Below are positions 45,801 to 60,800 of a stretch of 64,000 nt of DNA, piece after piece (the first letter of the stretch is position 1; every line of letters begins with the position of its first letter). The notes below the pieces were generated by a model. It saw only the letters and a program-made list of their open reading frames with translations, was not told where the DNA came from and ran no database searches. Where the stretch lies: NCBI RefSeq assembly GCF_902459465.1, contig NC_047077.1:4650001-4714000 (forward strand). The letters are read 5' to 3'. Made by a program: the position numbers and the translations under genes. This DNA comes from Asterias rubens (lineage: Eukaryota > Echinodermata > Asteroidea > Forcipulatida > Asteriidae).

Positions 45801-48800
45801 ATAATCCAAGGTGTCAAGGGGTCATCTCACATGAAAACCGGACAAACCCATTCTCTCAAAGACACTGGACACCTTTGGTAATTGTCAAAAACCAGTCTTC
45901 TCACTTGGTGAATCTCAACATATGCACAAAATAACAAACCTGTGGATATTTGAGCTCAATCGGTCGTCAAAGTTGCGAGAAAATAACGAAAGAAAAAACA
46001 CCCTTGTCACACGAAGTTGTGTGCTTTCAGATGCTTGATTTCGAGAACTCAAAATCAAACTCCGAGGTCTTGAGATCAAACTCGTGGAAAGTTACTTCTT
46101 TCTCAAAAGCTACGTTACTTCAGAGGGAGCCGTCTCTCACAGCTCTCCATCACTCGTTAACAAGTAAGTTTTTATGCTAACAGTGATTACCAATAGTGTC
46201 CAGTGTCTTTAAAGTAAGTGCAAGGGGCTATTTTAAGTTCATTTCACAACACACTGGACTAACTGCTTTACTTCCCATCCGAACGAGCGAAGCAATAACG
46301 AGCGAAGTCCTGCAGCCGATTTAACGAAACACTGAGATTGATCCTATCTCGAGTTAGGACGAGTAACTCGTCCTAACTTAGGATTAATCTTAAGGTCTGC
46401 ATGCTACACTGCAGGGTTGGGACTCGTCCTTAGTCCTAAGATTAATCTTAAGTTAGGAAGAGTTTGGTGAAATCGACGGCTGCTAAGGACACAAGTGTCA
46501 CGAGCAACCAGGATCTCGAACCCACACCCTGCCTACTTCTTTTCATGCAAATCAATTCAAGTGGAAAATTAATCAAATCTACAAAGTGTCTTAATTGAAT
46601 ACATTGCAATAGGCAAATAAAGTATAATGAAAACACAAAACAAACTTTAAAACAGCAGGGAAACATGTAGACTAGATGTAACAACAAAAGATAAAAGAAA
46701 AAAAAGAAGAAAACAAAAAACAACAACAATTTTTTTATTTTTTTTAGCTGTACATAAATCTGACTACATGTTGCTACAAAACACCACAGCATTTAACCTG
46801 TGCTCAGGCCAAGCGCGTGGTTATTTGTAGCCCATGGATATTTTTGGTCATGCCACCTCTGAGCTGCTCTGGCTTGGTCAGAGCAAGCCATCTGCAGTTG
46901 CTATAAAAATGTAAACCTAGTTGGTCTCGAAAAAGGTTTAAAAAGAAAACAAAACATGCAACATCAAAAGATCAAAAACTCCCTCACTGTCATGACTGTA
47001 GCAATTCTATGAAAAAAACGATCAATTCTCTTTGAATACTCTTTAGTTGGTCTCCTTTCTTTATTTTAAAAGGAAGGCATGAGTTTGGTAATCACTCTTT
47101 AAATTAACGGCAATAAAAACTTTTTGGTTAGAAGCCTACACAGCATATAGAGCGTTTTGAGAAACATTTTACTTCAAAGTAATTTGGTAATAATGGAAAA
47201 CCGTATCAGTTTTTATGCCCCAAAATTTAAATCTGAGAAGCATTACTGTCAGAAATGTTTCTCAGATTGTGTACTCCTATTAAAGAAATAGGGACTTTTC
47301 GTTTTCGACGACGGATGGTTCTGCGACGGTAAAGATGACATTTGGCGTCATCTGCGCATGCGTCGGCTTTGAGGATGGTCGTCCCTCAATTTCTACGACA
47401 GTACTTTGGATGATTCTTCGTTGTGCTGAAAACGACAACGTCTAGCTGAACACCGTCGCAGAACCATCCGTCGTCGAAAACGAAAAATCCCTATTATTCT
47501 TTCTGCGTGGACATGATTCGCTCCGGATTTTTAGTGATATCTCAAATCTACCTTTTTGGAATGAAATTTTCACATATATAAAGTGCTCTTGTATACGTAT
47601 CTACATTTTTTTTTAAATTAAAACAATTGAATAGTTCTAAAAACCAGGTTTACTTTGCCTTAAAATACATCTTCAAAACAATACCTGTTCGAATCTCATT
47701 TTTGAGCAAAAAGTCACACTGTCTGAAATCTCATTTTTGAGCAAAAAGTCAAACTGTCTGAACTCTCATTTTTGAGCAAAAAGTTGAACTGTCACAGATT
47801 TTCATTAAACGTACACCGTTTGAAGATAATGATAGTAGAAAGCGTACCTTAAAATATTAGTTGCTGAGGTACTCTAGTTTTTGAGAAATGAGTAAAACAA
47901 TGTCATGAAAATACGTTTTTACATGCTAAAATAAGTTTCGTCTCATAATCACAGAGACAAAAATTATTTTAATGACATTGTTTTACTAATTTCTCAAAAA
48001 CTACAACATCTCAGCAAGTAATATTTTCAGGGAAGCTTTTCTACTATCATTATCTTCAAACTGTGTAAGTTTAGAGTAAATCTGTGGACATTGAGTTTTT
48101 TGTCCTACAAAATGTACATAGACCCTTTAAGAATAATCACAAGAAATACAAGAAAAATTACAAAGCACAGTAAGAATTGTGCAAAGGTTGTTTGGGATGG
48201 TTAAAAACCCACCATAAGAACTCCTAAGAAACGTGAGGAGACCTAACAACATCCAAAGTCAACAGGAATACAAAGAAACAAATTATTCGACAGGCAGTTA
48301 ATATTATCGTTTCAAAACTTCATTAACAAGTTTGGAACCTACAATGTACAGTATGTAGATGTAGGATTTGAAACTTTGCATGGTGAAAGTACAACAAAGA
48401 GAGGTTTGCGGTTACACCATAGAGTTATATATAAGAACTGTAGAGGGCGCACTGGCCTATATACGCGCCCCGGCATGCACGCAGGCGGCCGTTTTCTAGG
48501 TTGACAAAACAGCCATCTCAGAGCGTGTGTTTGTGCGGCCATTTTGTAAGTTGAACAAACAGCATCGCGTGAGCGTTCAATACAAAAAAAACTCAAATGT
48601 GTATTTCATATTCAACGAGCGTACAGAATGACGCGCTTGTCATCTTGCGGTCCCGTCGCGTTTGTGCAAGCAGCATCACCAGTGCGCCCTCTAGTTCTTA
48701 TATATAACTCTATGGGTTACACTCAATATAAATATCTTTTTATGAGTACATGTAGTGTTGGTTCTGAAAAGAACCGGTGGATAACAAGTGAACGTTTCGA

Positions 48801-51800
48801 TCAGTATGCTCTCATTCTTCTGAAGATGATCAGCATACTGATTGAAACATATTTTTCTGAGGATGATCAGACCGTACTGATACTACTCAAAAAGAGATTT
48901 GTTCATGTGGTGTACAAGTGTTAAACAAAAATGTTGATACTAATAAATTGAATGGTGTTACTATAAAAACTTTTATAAGTTATCACCCAAGCGCGAGTGG
49001 AATACGAACAAATATAGCGCTTCTGCATCCCATATCCAACGAGGCCGAGTTGGATATGGGATCTTTTTTCGTATTTCACAAGCGCGCATGTGATATCAAA
49101 TTTATCTTCCAGTCTCACTTGCAACGTGCAAAATTTTAAAACTTCAGAGCGTTATTTCACGCGCACAAAGTTTAGAATGTAATTTTGGCACTGTCCATAT
49201 AGGGAGCGTGACAAAATGACATTTCACAATACGCACTGTGTAATAAAAACAGAGGAAGTAGGATACAAAACAGAGGTTGTAGCATATATGTTTTTATCCC
49301 CCTAGTAGTACGAGCATTTGATTGGTGGATTAGCGTGTACTGTAAGATAAATATTTTTAATGACCGTATACCCTAAACAACCCCAGAGCGCTTTCATTAA
49401 TTTTTTGGGACCGAAACCAGAAACATTGGGATAAGAATCTTACCAATGCTGCGTCCTTCGGATGAGACATAAAGCCGTAGGCACTGTGTGTTGTGAATTA
49501 AAGGTGTTTTGACTGCTTATAAAGCCATTGGACACTTTCGGTAAACAGTATTGTCCAAGGCCCACACTTTGTGTACCACAACTTATATATAAAATAACAA
49601 ACCTGTGAAAATTTAGGCTCAATCGGTCATCGGAGTCGGGAGAAAATAACGTGAAAACCCACCCTTGTTTCCGCACGTTTCGCCTTGTCATGACATGTGT
49701 TTAAAATAAATCCGTAATTCTCGCTATCGAGAATTGATATTGTTTTAATGTTTTTTCAAAAAGTAAAGCATTTCATGGATAAATATATCAAAAGAAGTCT
49801 TTCACCATTACCTTCTGTAAACCCTGTAAATTATTTGTAAATCTGTGAACCTTTTTTTTTTTCCTGTACCGAAAGTGTATAAATGGCTTTAATGACCATA
49901 TACCCTAAACAACCCCAGAGCGCTTTCATTAATTTTTTTTTTGACCGAAACCAGAAACATTGGGATAAGAATCTTACTATTGCTGCGTCCTTCGGATGAG
50001 ACATAAAGCCGTAGGCACTGTGTGTTGTGAATTAAATGGTGTTTTGACTGCTATTAAACGAGTGTTGTTATTATTACTATTTGTTTGTCTTTTGTCCCCC
50101 CATAACAGCCTGGCCTGATTCTGTTTCTTTCTCCACATGCACTGCACATTGACATTACCTTGCTGACTTTATGTCCGGTTCTCTTGGTGTTCGTCACTCC
50201 CTCAAACGCTAATTCATCAGCATCCTCTGTAACGGAGAAATTCAAATAGATACTTTTTAACATCACTTCTCCTTCTTCTTCTTCCATAAAAGTACAGTCC
50301 ACCGTCTGGTGTATTACGTACTGTGGTTGTTGTGTGCATGCGAGGGTGTGGATACATACATGTACAGTGCAGGTGGGTGAACAGTGAACATACATGTAGA
50401 GTGGGGCTAAAAACAGCTCAGGCTGACCTACGCAGCTCTGCTGGACTGACTGTACACCCTGTTTAAAACCAACCCCTACCTTCCCCTCGGTAGTACATTA
50501 TAAGCAGGACAGCTCATTTCAGAACTAAGAATTATTATTATTATTAGAATAACAGCAATACAAGAACAATCTACACACCAAAGTAGATTTTATTAGTTCA
50601 TGAAGGGCGCATTAGATGTAGTTTCCCTGGTTCGACCCCAGGTGCGTTCGAATAGCTTTGACGTCATTCCAGGGGCTCACCTGGGTCAGCCCTAAGTGCC
50701 CTGCTTGTGGAGTGGGTCACTTGAGGCTGGCCCCAGGTGCATGACGTCACGAGGAGAAGGTGAGTGTTCGTTTGATTAGCTCTTGTCAGGGGCTCACGTG
50801 AGTGAGCACCGCGGGGTCGACCCAGAGAAGCTAATCCAATGCACCCGTAGTTTCACAAAAGTGCCAGTGACAAACGGACAAATATGTACTTCTGCGTCCA
50901 ATATCCAATGAAGCCGAATGCCTGGTTGGATATGAGGCACCGACGCAGTGTACTATTCTGTATTTCACTAGGGAGGATGTGATAACGAATTTCACTTAGG
51001 GGAATTTGTCAAGTGAATTGACATAATTCTTTTGCTTTTTGTGGTTTAATGTCATAGTTTTTATTTTTGTTAAGTCTTTTTTGATGGATTTGGCACCATA
51101 TAAATGTGTTTTATTATTTATTTATAAATACACGAAGCCTCAGACAGTTTCGCTATTCCTATTGGTGGAGAGTGCGGCATGTGGGGGTGTTTGAACGGTT
51201 GATAATGACCAGCTGGAGCTGTTTATAACTGGTTGTTTTTGGATTCTTTTAGATGCATACTAAGCACACGAATGCATATCAAAAAACTGTCTCAGTCATA
51301 AAATACAACACACGTACAGAGCTCAAGACCTTCGGAAAACGGATAAGTTTTACTTTTTTATCTTCTGTCCATTGGGTTCTTGGCTAGTACAGTGATTAAG
51401 TTCCCTTTTCACAACCAGAATTAAATGAAGAAAAACAAGTTGGGAAAGGGTCGTACCTAATAGATCCATAGCTTCTTCATATCCAGCTTGGTCCGGGTCT
51501 GTGGGCTCCTCACCACTGTCTAAGTATCCCAGAGTCTCTACTTTCAGTTGAGCTGCGGCCATCTCAGCTAGCTGCTGCTTATGCTTCTTGGCTTTGGCTC
51601 CTGGTTTCTGACGACGTTCAGTCCTTGGAAAGACATTTGGGAATTGGGACACACCAAGTGAGGAAACTGTTCTTTGACAATTACCAAACATACATTTACA
51701 TTAAACTTTAACAATTTAACAATAATGTTTCATCAGTGACACAACATTTTTGCGACTCTCCTGAAAACATTGCTGGGTGATTTTCACATTTTCTTCTCAA

Positions 51801-54800
51801 AAACTTCACGACTAATGAAGCTGAAACGTCTACAGGTAAACAATATTACATACATCTTCATTCCCAGTAATAGGGATTCATGTCATGGCCAAGAACTTGA
51901 TCTACAAAAGGCATCAAAATCCTTAAGGACATCTACTCTGGGATGCCTGGGTCGTGGTTTCAAATCTCACCTGGACCCAATTTTGTGGAGCCGCTGGAGC
52001 AGAAAATTATGCATACAAATTTTCCTGCTAAGCAAAAAAAAAACTAGCAGGATACCGGTCACAAACTTGCCAAGCACAGAAGAATATAGCACATCTGCAT
52101 CCCATATCCAACTCGTTGGATATGGTAGGCAAAAGTTGTTTTTTAATTTTGTTATGCAAGTCGCCAGACACAAAAGGCCTGAGGCCACTTCAAGGTGTGG
52201 GCTACAATTATTTTATTCCAGAGGCTGTTGTCACCTACTCCAATTATACGTAGCAAGTGTCACGACCGTGACTAAAACCCACACTCTGCTAATCAAACAC
52301 CAGAGATTGAATTTGGTGCTCTTAACCGCTCGGCCATGACACGCTATACTTTTCCGTGTTCCACTCACGACTGTGTGATAACTTATATTTTTTTTTATAA
52401 TGGACTTAAACTTACAGTTCTTGGCTGGATGGGGCTGCCTTGTTAGTCTTCTCGTCTTTGCAGTACTTACGCTGCAGTTTAGCAGCGGACATTTCTTCTT
52501 TTAGTAACTGATTCTCTTGCTCTTCAGCAGCCGAGGGTCCGGTGCGCCTTGGGGGCGGGGAGGAATTCTCATCGTCCGATACCGCCCACTGTTTGGCACC
52601 TAGTTCAGAGAAATAGCTGGGTTTTAAAAGTTTTCTTTCAGGGAAGGTATGTGTATATGTTTGATAGTCACTCTTAATATTAATGGCAATAATAATAACG
52701 AACAGAGAAGTCTCTATGCACTTTGGGATGAAAACAAAAGAGAAGTAATAGTTAAGAGAGATGTGAAGTAATTAATTACAAAAGAAATTTTTTACTAAAG
52801 AACAAACTCTACCTGGCAGGTAGAGACACACATGGTGTTAACGCAAACCAAATACATATATGTACCTCACCATGCAATGCCTCAAATCATAATTTAAATG
52901 TATCAACTAAATTCATATCGAATAAAAACAATGGAACAGTTCCAAAACACAAGGTCCTTTTAAAGGCCCTTTCTGAAAAGAGTTGAGATCAAAAGTAGCA
53001 TGGATAGAGAACGAGATCTATGAAACATCCTCAAAAGAATAAACATTGGGTGCGTTCGATTAGCTTCCCCGGGTCGACCTTGCGGTGCTCATTTGGGTGA
53101 GCCCCTGACAAGAGCTAATCGAACGGTAACTCGCCGTCTCGTGGTGATGTCATGCACCTCGGGCCACCCTCAAGTGACACGTTCCACGAGCAGGGCACTT
53201 GGGGCCGACCCGGGCGAGTCCCTGGAATGACGTTCGAATACCTATTCGAGTACGGGGGTCAGACCGGGGTCGACCCGGGAAAGCTAATCGAACGCACCCA
53301 ATGAGTTGCCAACTGTTTGAAACATCTCCTTCTGATAGAGAGTGTTACAATATAACACACCTCATGCGTGTTCTTTACTCTGGTTGGATGAAACACGGTC
53401 ACGTGGGATGAACTATTATAGGCTTGTGATTGCGCGCCCGTGTTTTGCGGGAATAGTACCAGAGCGGGCACTAGTCTTTGCAAATAGTGCCCACGGTAAC
53501 AGCGCCCTCTCTTGACTTGACTTGGCATAATTCGGTAACTAGTGTATGTCTATTTCCCCTCGTGCCTGTGAGTGACCAGAAGAGGGGCCTATTTCCCTCG
53601 GCCTTCCGCCTCGGGAAATAGGTCGCTCTTGTGATCACTCAAAGTCCCTCGTGGGAATAGACGTATACTAGTTACCTCGTAATATACTATAATTTCCAAT
53701 ATTCAACAAACAAGCCCCAACCAACCCCCCACCCCATAGAAGTCATAATTACCGGACTGAAATGTTACTGTCTTACTCTTTTTCTCCGCGCCCTTCTTAA
53801 AGAGATGTTCCACATCGGTGTCCGACGTTGGCGTCGTTCTTTTCTTACTGCTGTCCCACTCCTTCTTGGATTTACGAACTGCGAATTTTTTGGAGCAAAT
53901 AAAATAACCGGGAGGGAAAGAGACAGAGTAAAAAAACAAACTGACAAAAACAGACAAAGGGACTTGCAGACCGAGTGACAGGGAGGAGGAGGGGTACAAA
54001 ATTAAATGGGGGTATTTGATGGCAGACGATTGGATGAAGGGAGGGGGTAACACGGTGGGGGAATATTGAAGGGGTAAGGTGTGAAGGGGACGGTTGTTTA
54101 TTTTAGCGGGTAGCTATCTGGGCCCAATTTCATAGAGCTGCTAAGCACAAAAATTTGCTTAGCATGAAATTTCTTCCTTGATTAAAACATGATTACCAAC
54201 CAAATTTTCAGTTGCTGTATATTGCTTGTTACTGGTAATCAGCTGTCGTTTGCTTATCCTGAAAATCATGTGAACATTTGTATGGTAATCCTGTTTTTAT
54301 CGAGGAAAAAATTTCATGCTAAGCAAATTTGTGTGCTTAGCAGCTCTATCGTGTCTATGAAAATGGGCCCTGGTGGATGGTCAGCGGTGCATGCATTTTG
54401 AATGGAACTGAAACTGATGGCTCATTAAAGTATACTGATGTGATCAAGATTGAGGCAATGGTATTGGTTTGATAGAACCAGTGATTTCATTGGATACAAC
54501 AGTACAATGTACATGTAATTACAATACATGTACATGTACTGTACATGCATTTGTAGAATATGACTGCGACCTCTGTACCATGTGACCGTCAGGATCTTCA
54601 AGGCCATCTCTGGCGTAACTCATGAGCTTCTAAGTGTGATGTCAGATGTTCAGGCTAATGTTTGAGGGGATGTGACGATGTTCCACCCCAACTTTAGAAA
54701 TGTCCCAACTAGTGTTTAGACCGAGTCCAAACTTGAGTGTTAGTGTCAGGATGGCCCAACTATATTGAGATGTATTGTCCCAATTTAGAATCGTCCAAAC

Positions 54801-57800
54801 TAGTGTCGAGGCCGCGCCCCAACTTGAGTGTTAGTGTCAGGATTGCCCAACTATATTCAGATGTACCGTCCCAATTTAGAATTGCCCCACTAGTGTTGAG
54901 GTCGAGTCCCAACTTGAGTGTTAGGGTCAGGACGGCCCAACTATACAGCTAGAATTGCTGATAGTGTGGAAGGGATAACCATCGAAGTCGCTAAATTTGA
55001 ATACACCTGGGTGTGGGTCAGTGGACTGGTTGTCAAGTAGGATGTGAAACTTTGCATGGTGGGAGTATATCCAGAAGAGGTTTGCGGTAGCACCGGTTGG
55101 AAAACTCTTTTGAGTCGTGGTGGTTTTGAGAAGAATTGGTGGTTGACAACTCAACGTTTCAATCGGGGTGCGATTTGGCGACTGTAACCAATAACTGTTT
55201 CGATCATTGGCCTGTGATTAAACAATGGTCAATTCAACCAAACAAATATTGATTACGATCACGAAAACACACCCCTATGAGCCGATCATCCTCCACAGAG
55301 CATACTGATCGGAATAATAATAATAATAATAATAGTATTAATAAAAATAATAACAACTGTATTTACAATGCGCCTTTTTTCAACGGATACAAATCGCCGG
55401 GTATTTTTACTGCAAGGTGAGAGGGACAAAGTTAGGATTATGAGACCTACATGTAATCCATAGCATAATGTAATGATTTGTAAGGTGGTGTGGCACATGT
55501 ATGCTGCCGATCTAGCCAGGAACAACGGGCGAACCCCTTCTCTTTTCGATAAGTGCACTGGGTTCTTTTACATGCATTTACACAACACATGGGCCAAACG
55601 GCCTTACCTCCCATCCGAAGGACGAAGTAATGGTTAAGTGTCTTGCTTAAGGACACAAGTGTCACGGCTGGGAATTCGAACCCACAATCTGCAGATCAGA
55701 AACACCAGAAATTGAATTCGGTGCTCTTAACCGCTCGGCCACGAAAATGTTGAGTTGTCAACCACCAGATCTTCTCAGAACCACCACTACTCAAATGCGA
55801 TTTACATAATGGTGCTACCTCAAAACCTCAACTGAGCGGACTGATTGGTACGGGTAACCACCAGAATCCAAGGAGTTTGGGCTATGATTGGGGTATAAAG
55901 TCAACTTTATAATTACGTCACAGTTGACAGGTAGACAAGGTATTGAGTGAGAAAAAAAACAAATTACACATGCGCATTACATTTGTATACAGGGAGGATA
56001 GGGGACTGTTAACAGAAAGTAAACACAAATAATAAACAGATAGCATTACATTAATTGGATGACAGACAAATGAATATTAGAAAGGCCATTGATAATTAGT
56101 TCGGGGCAAATCCAAGCGGTGAACGGTTAAAGTTAATGCGATGAGGAACGATTATGTTTGCAAAACAATAGGTAGAGTGTTTTGGGTTTGTAAAAGGAAT
56201 TACATGTAGGCATAAAGCACATTGCAGCGGAAACAGAAACAAAGTGGATTTGAGAAAGAGAGAAGAATGGAAACAGAGTGGGAGAGAGAGAGATTATGTC
56301 AAAACATTAGTAAGTTGTTAACAGGCCACGTTGCTGTTTTTTAACATGATGATGCAATGGTAAATAAGCATGCATACAAACAGACCTCAATCATTGTGGC
56401 GGCCATCTTGTTTTTCTCTCCATGTTGCAGTTCTACATGATGATGCAATGGTAAGTCTGTGTCCGAAACGGTGTATTTGGCTACAGCTAGCTACGGCTAG
56501 ATGGCGCACGTCTGCCTATAATTCAAAACTGACAGAGACAGATGCACTAATCTAGCCATAGCTGTAACCGAAGTCGCACGTTTCGGACACGGCTTAAGCA
56601 TGCTTACTAACATGACCTCAATCGTTATGGCGGCCATCTTGTTTTTCTCTCCGTGTACAAATCCATGAGGCCAAAGTGAGGCTGAAGTGAAAGTTGTTCT
56701 GGTTATAAATATAGCATGGTGTCAAGTCTTTTGGATTAGGAACCAGCATGCAGTGCATTTGTCATTTACCCATTGCACATGAGTTGACTCCCGAAATGGT
56801 TGAAGTGGTGACGCACATTATGCAGAGTGCGCTCCGCATTGTGCAATATAGTCATATGGAAGTGTAGAGCAATCTCATGAAGCAAATGCACATGGCAAGA
56901 TGTAGGTCTGTCTAAGGTTACAGGAACACGTTGCCTTGGTCGGTCGAGTTGGTCGTTGAAAATTGTTTGAAACCATTTGTTCTGAAATGGTTAGATAGAT
57001 AATTTAAAAGTAGAATACAATGATCCACAAAAACATGCCTCTAAATTGCACGGTTTTCCTTTTTTTGTTGCGAACAAACACGGTCTGCCATTTTGTGGAG
57101 TCAAAATTTTGCCTCCATAAAATGGCCGACCGTGTAAGCTGTCGACGTTTTAAAACGGAGCAATTTCGAGGCATGTTTGTGTGGATCAATAAATTCTACC
57201 TTTTAAATTATCTATCTAACCAAAATGCATTTCATAACAAATGGTTTCACACGCTTTTCAAAGACCAACACACCCGATCCAAGGCATTGTGACCCTTTAA
57301 AACTTGGGTTTGAAGCATTAGGCTGTGCAGGAACTCAGAGACTGATATTGGTAGTACTTTTGAATCTGCACATGAGTTTTTGAATTTGCAAGCTTTTCAA
57401 ACTACATAGGTAGTCTTAAGTCTAACTTTGCTTTAACCTGTGTTAACTTGCTTAAAACAAATTGTTTGAGGTGAGTAGTTTTAGCATGGTTTAAGACAGG
57501 GTTCCTCAATAGCAGTTTTAAGTGTACAGCGCACATAATAATTCAAAGCACCCATCAGCTAGACCACCAACATATTAAAGGCAGTGGACACTATTGGTAA
57601 TTGTCAAAGACTAGCATTCACAGTTGGTGTATCTCAACATATGCATAAAATAACAAACCTGTGAAAATTTGAGCTCAATCGGTCATCAAAGTTGCGAGAT
57701 AATAATGAAAGAAAAATAACCCTTGTCACACGAAGTTGTGTGCATTTAGATGGTTGATTTCGAGACCTCAAGTTCTAAATCTGAGGTCTCAAAATTAAAT

Positions 57801-60800
57801 TCGTGGAAAATTACTTCTTTCTCGAAAATTATGGCACTTCAGAGGGAGCCGTCTCTCACAATGTTTTACACCATCAACCTCTCCCCATTACTCATCACCA
57901 AGAAAGGTTTTATGCCAATAGTTATTTTGAGTAATTACCAATAGTGTCCACTGCCTTTAAGTTTATATTAGGCAATACATTTTATAAATGGTCATGCAGA
58001 CATGCAGTAGGTTAATATCTATTAATACTTCCCGTTTTAGAAACATTATGCAAGAAACAGACGTTTTCTGATCAGGAAAGTTTCGAAGATTTCCCCGTTT
58101 TTAAGGCATCGCTAAGATTGAGAATATTTCTTGACCAGGAAACATTTTAAGAGCTATTAGTTTGGAAGGCATCACATTGGTTGGGAATGTTTCCAAATCA
58201 GGAAACTTTTTACAGTTTCAAGGGCACCAGTTATGCATTAAGATAGTTGTTTTGTTGGATCAGGAAACATTTCAGTTTTCCAGTTTGACAACTTTAAATA
58301 CAGCCTAAACTATCCAAATAGATCAATTTTACCCACACATTCAAATACGGTTGCACATTATACTTTTAACTCATTATGTTAAGGCAGTGGACACGTTTGG
58401 TAAGTACTCAACATACATATTCGCAAACAAACTTGGTAAAGAGCAACGGAGTGCTGTTGGTAGTATAAAACATTGTGAGAAATGACTCTCTGAATAGACC
58501 GATCCAGTAGGCTCCGCCAACCAACGCACGTGTGAGCAAGAACACGTGGGGCTCTCCAATGCCTTTCTGCACAACTCTTCTGCGCGTGCATGTCGGACCT
58601 TTGTTGCGTTGTGATTGGTCAATACGCAATGGGGCAGAGCTAATTGGATCACTCTATTTGCGCAGTTTTTGAGAAAGGTAATTTCTCACTAAAATATTTG
58701 AGTTTGAGAAAGACTTCACACGCCTGAAGCTTTTCTCATGCATCTGAAAGCACACAAATTTATTCAACAAGTGTGTTTTGTTTCCATTATTTTCTTGCAA
58801 TTTCGATGACCAATTCAGCCCAAATCTTTGAAGCGCAAAGCATAATTGTACATACAACAAGTGAGAAGTCTTTGACATAAAACCAAACGTGTCCAGTGCC
58901 TTTAAGGCCAGCCTCTATAGATGAGATCTAGCTTCACATCAACACCAAGAGGTGACACATCCAATTTTCTACTATGAATAAATGTATGTCTTTGTATCTG
59001 CAAGTCAAATTTGCAATTTTTTTTAAAACTTTGTCTCCGTTTAAAACAATGTCAACATTTTTTTCTTTAAAAAGTGTAAGCATCTCACCTGCCTGGTCGT
59101 CTTGCTCCATGCTGCCTTTGGACTTCTTCATGTTTGCCGTCCATGGACGATTATATCCCCTATCCTCACCCATACCAGGCAGGGCTAAGACACAATGAGG
59201 GTAAGATGAAGAAGACACAGTAACAACCCTACCCCTTCCCCTAACCCCATTGATTGTATCACCCTATCCTTACCCATACCAGGCAGGGCTATGACACAAT
59301 GGGGGTAAGATGAAGAAGACACAGTAACAACCCTACCCCCTTCCCCTAACCCCATTGATTGCATCCCTCTATCCTCATCGATACACGCACCTGACAGGGT
59401 TTTCAAACAATGGAAGTGCCAAAAAAATAAAGCTAAATTATCAAATTTTAACCCCCCCCCCCCACCTAAACTTGATGGGTCGTTAGAGTGTTTTGAATGT
59501 AATTTTGTGTTACACTCTGTTATTATCACATTCAAAGACAATTCTTCCCCCAAGTGTAGACGAGATGTTAATACATGTAGGTAAAACTTCATACATACTG
59601 CACCAGTCTGTAAACAAGTTGAACATTACTAACAGGCAGGGAGCTAACACTACAACATGCCACCATTTGAAGGTTACATTGTAACAATACAGTTATTGAC
59701 TACCTACAAAATACATTTACTAACGTTCACAGTTACTTAAAAGAGTCTGTATACGTTTGGTCATGACATGAATTACTCTAAAAATTTAATGCAATTAAAA
59801 CCTTTGATAATAAGTTATGCAGTAAGCTTTGGAGAGTTTGCATACATATATATAAGTACAGTATGTATTTTGATAAACTCTCACTCCAAAGTACATGTAC
59901 TCTGGCAGTTACGGAAAAAGATATCACTTTTAATTCCCCAATTTGAATCCGAGGAGTGTTACCCCAGAAACGCTTCTCATATAGTATTTTCCAGTATTTT
60001 AAGCAGATTATTCATCATTCATGGCCATGCATGTAACCGCTCCAAACTTTCAAAAATATCTCAAAGACGCTGCCGCTTTTGAAATGAAATTTTCACAGTT
60101 TAATTTAATGTACAGAATTATAAGCGATTTAAACAAACGGTGGGTTCCAACTACATGTACAAAACATATATAACTCCCTTTATGAGATACAAGGTGATGT
60201 ACAACTAGGATGGAAAACACTTTCAAACAATTCATTCACTGACAGTTACGACAAATTTAGGGGCAGATGCATAGTCTACATGAACATCACAGTTGTATAG
60301 ACGATGTGACCTATGTTTACATTCAAACCGCCCTCTGTTGACAAAATACTATACACGTCATGTTTCGCCGGGCACTGAGTTGCGTAGTCATGGTAAGATT
60401 GCGTACACTTTCTAGCTGGCTACCAAAACACAAAGGTTTTGCCCGGCGGTATGCGCCAAATCATGTTATGGTTTTCGTGTGACGTCAGAGGTCACATCGT
60501 CTATACATGCACACTATTTGAACTACAGTGTACCCATACTACAGTAACATTTCACATTTAACAAAGGCTGAACTCAGTATCGTAGGCAGACAAGCACAAT
60601 CACTGGGGTGGCAGGGGGCTTTTGGGAAATATTGCAATAACGTCAAACAAGGATATTGTGGTTGAGAAAATAAACAAATTTCCATATAAAAGCTCCAATA
60701 TTATAAATAATAATGTACACAATGAATGAACGTTTATAACTGTTCTCACAAGCTAAGTCTGATTGGTTAGTACATTAATCATACTCAAAGGGGTTTGCCC

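Noticed and set aside
46795..46912. Possible exon of the unknown gene (reads ACSDQARAAQRWHDQKYPWA)
   Set aside because: It has plausible splice sites and an open frame, but its exit phase does not fit the next exon, while the neighbours join perfectly without it. It may be part of a repeat; kept only as a weak alternative exon.
50054..50158. Apparent second CxxC motif (MSMCSACGERNRIRPG) after KVSK in the unknown gene
   Set aside because: A good gtaatg donor after HKVSK, with the phase required by the next exon, puts these codons in the intron. A two-part zinc finger is therefore not supported.
55430..55742. Functional Leu/Ser-type tRNA gene
   Set aside because: Only the A and B boxes resemble tRNA; the cloverleaf cannot be completed and the sequence continues into a body shared with other copies, so it is a SINE.
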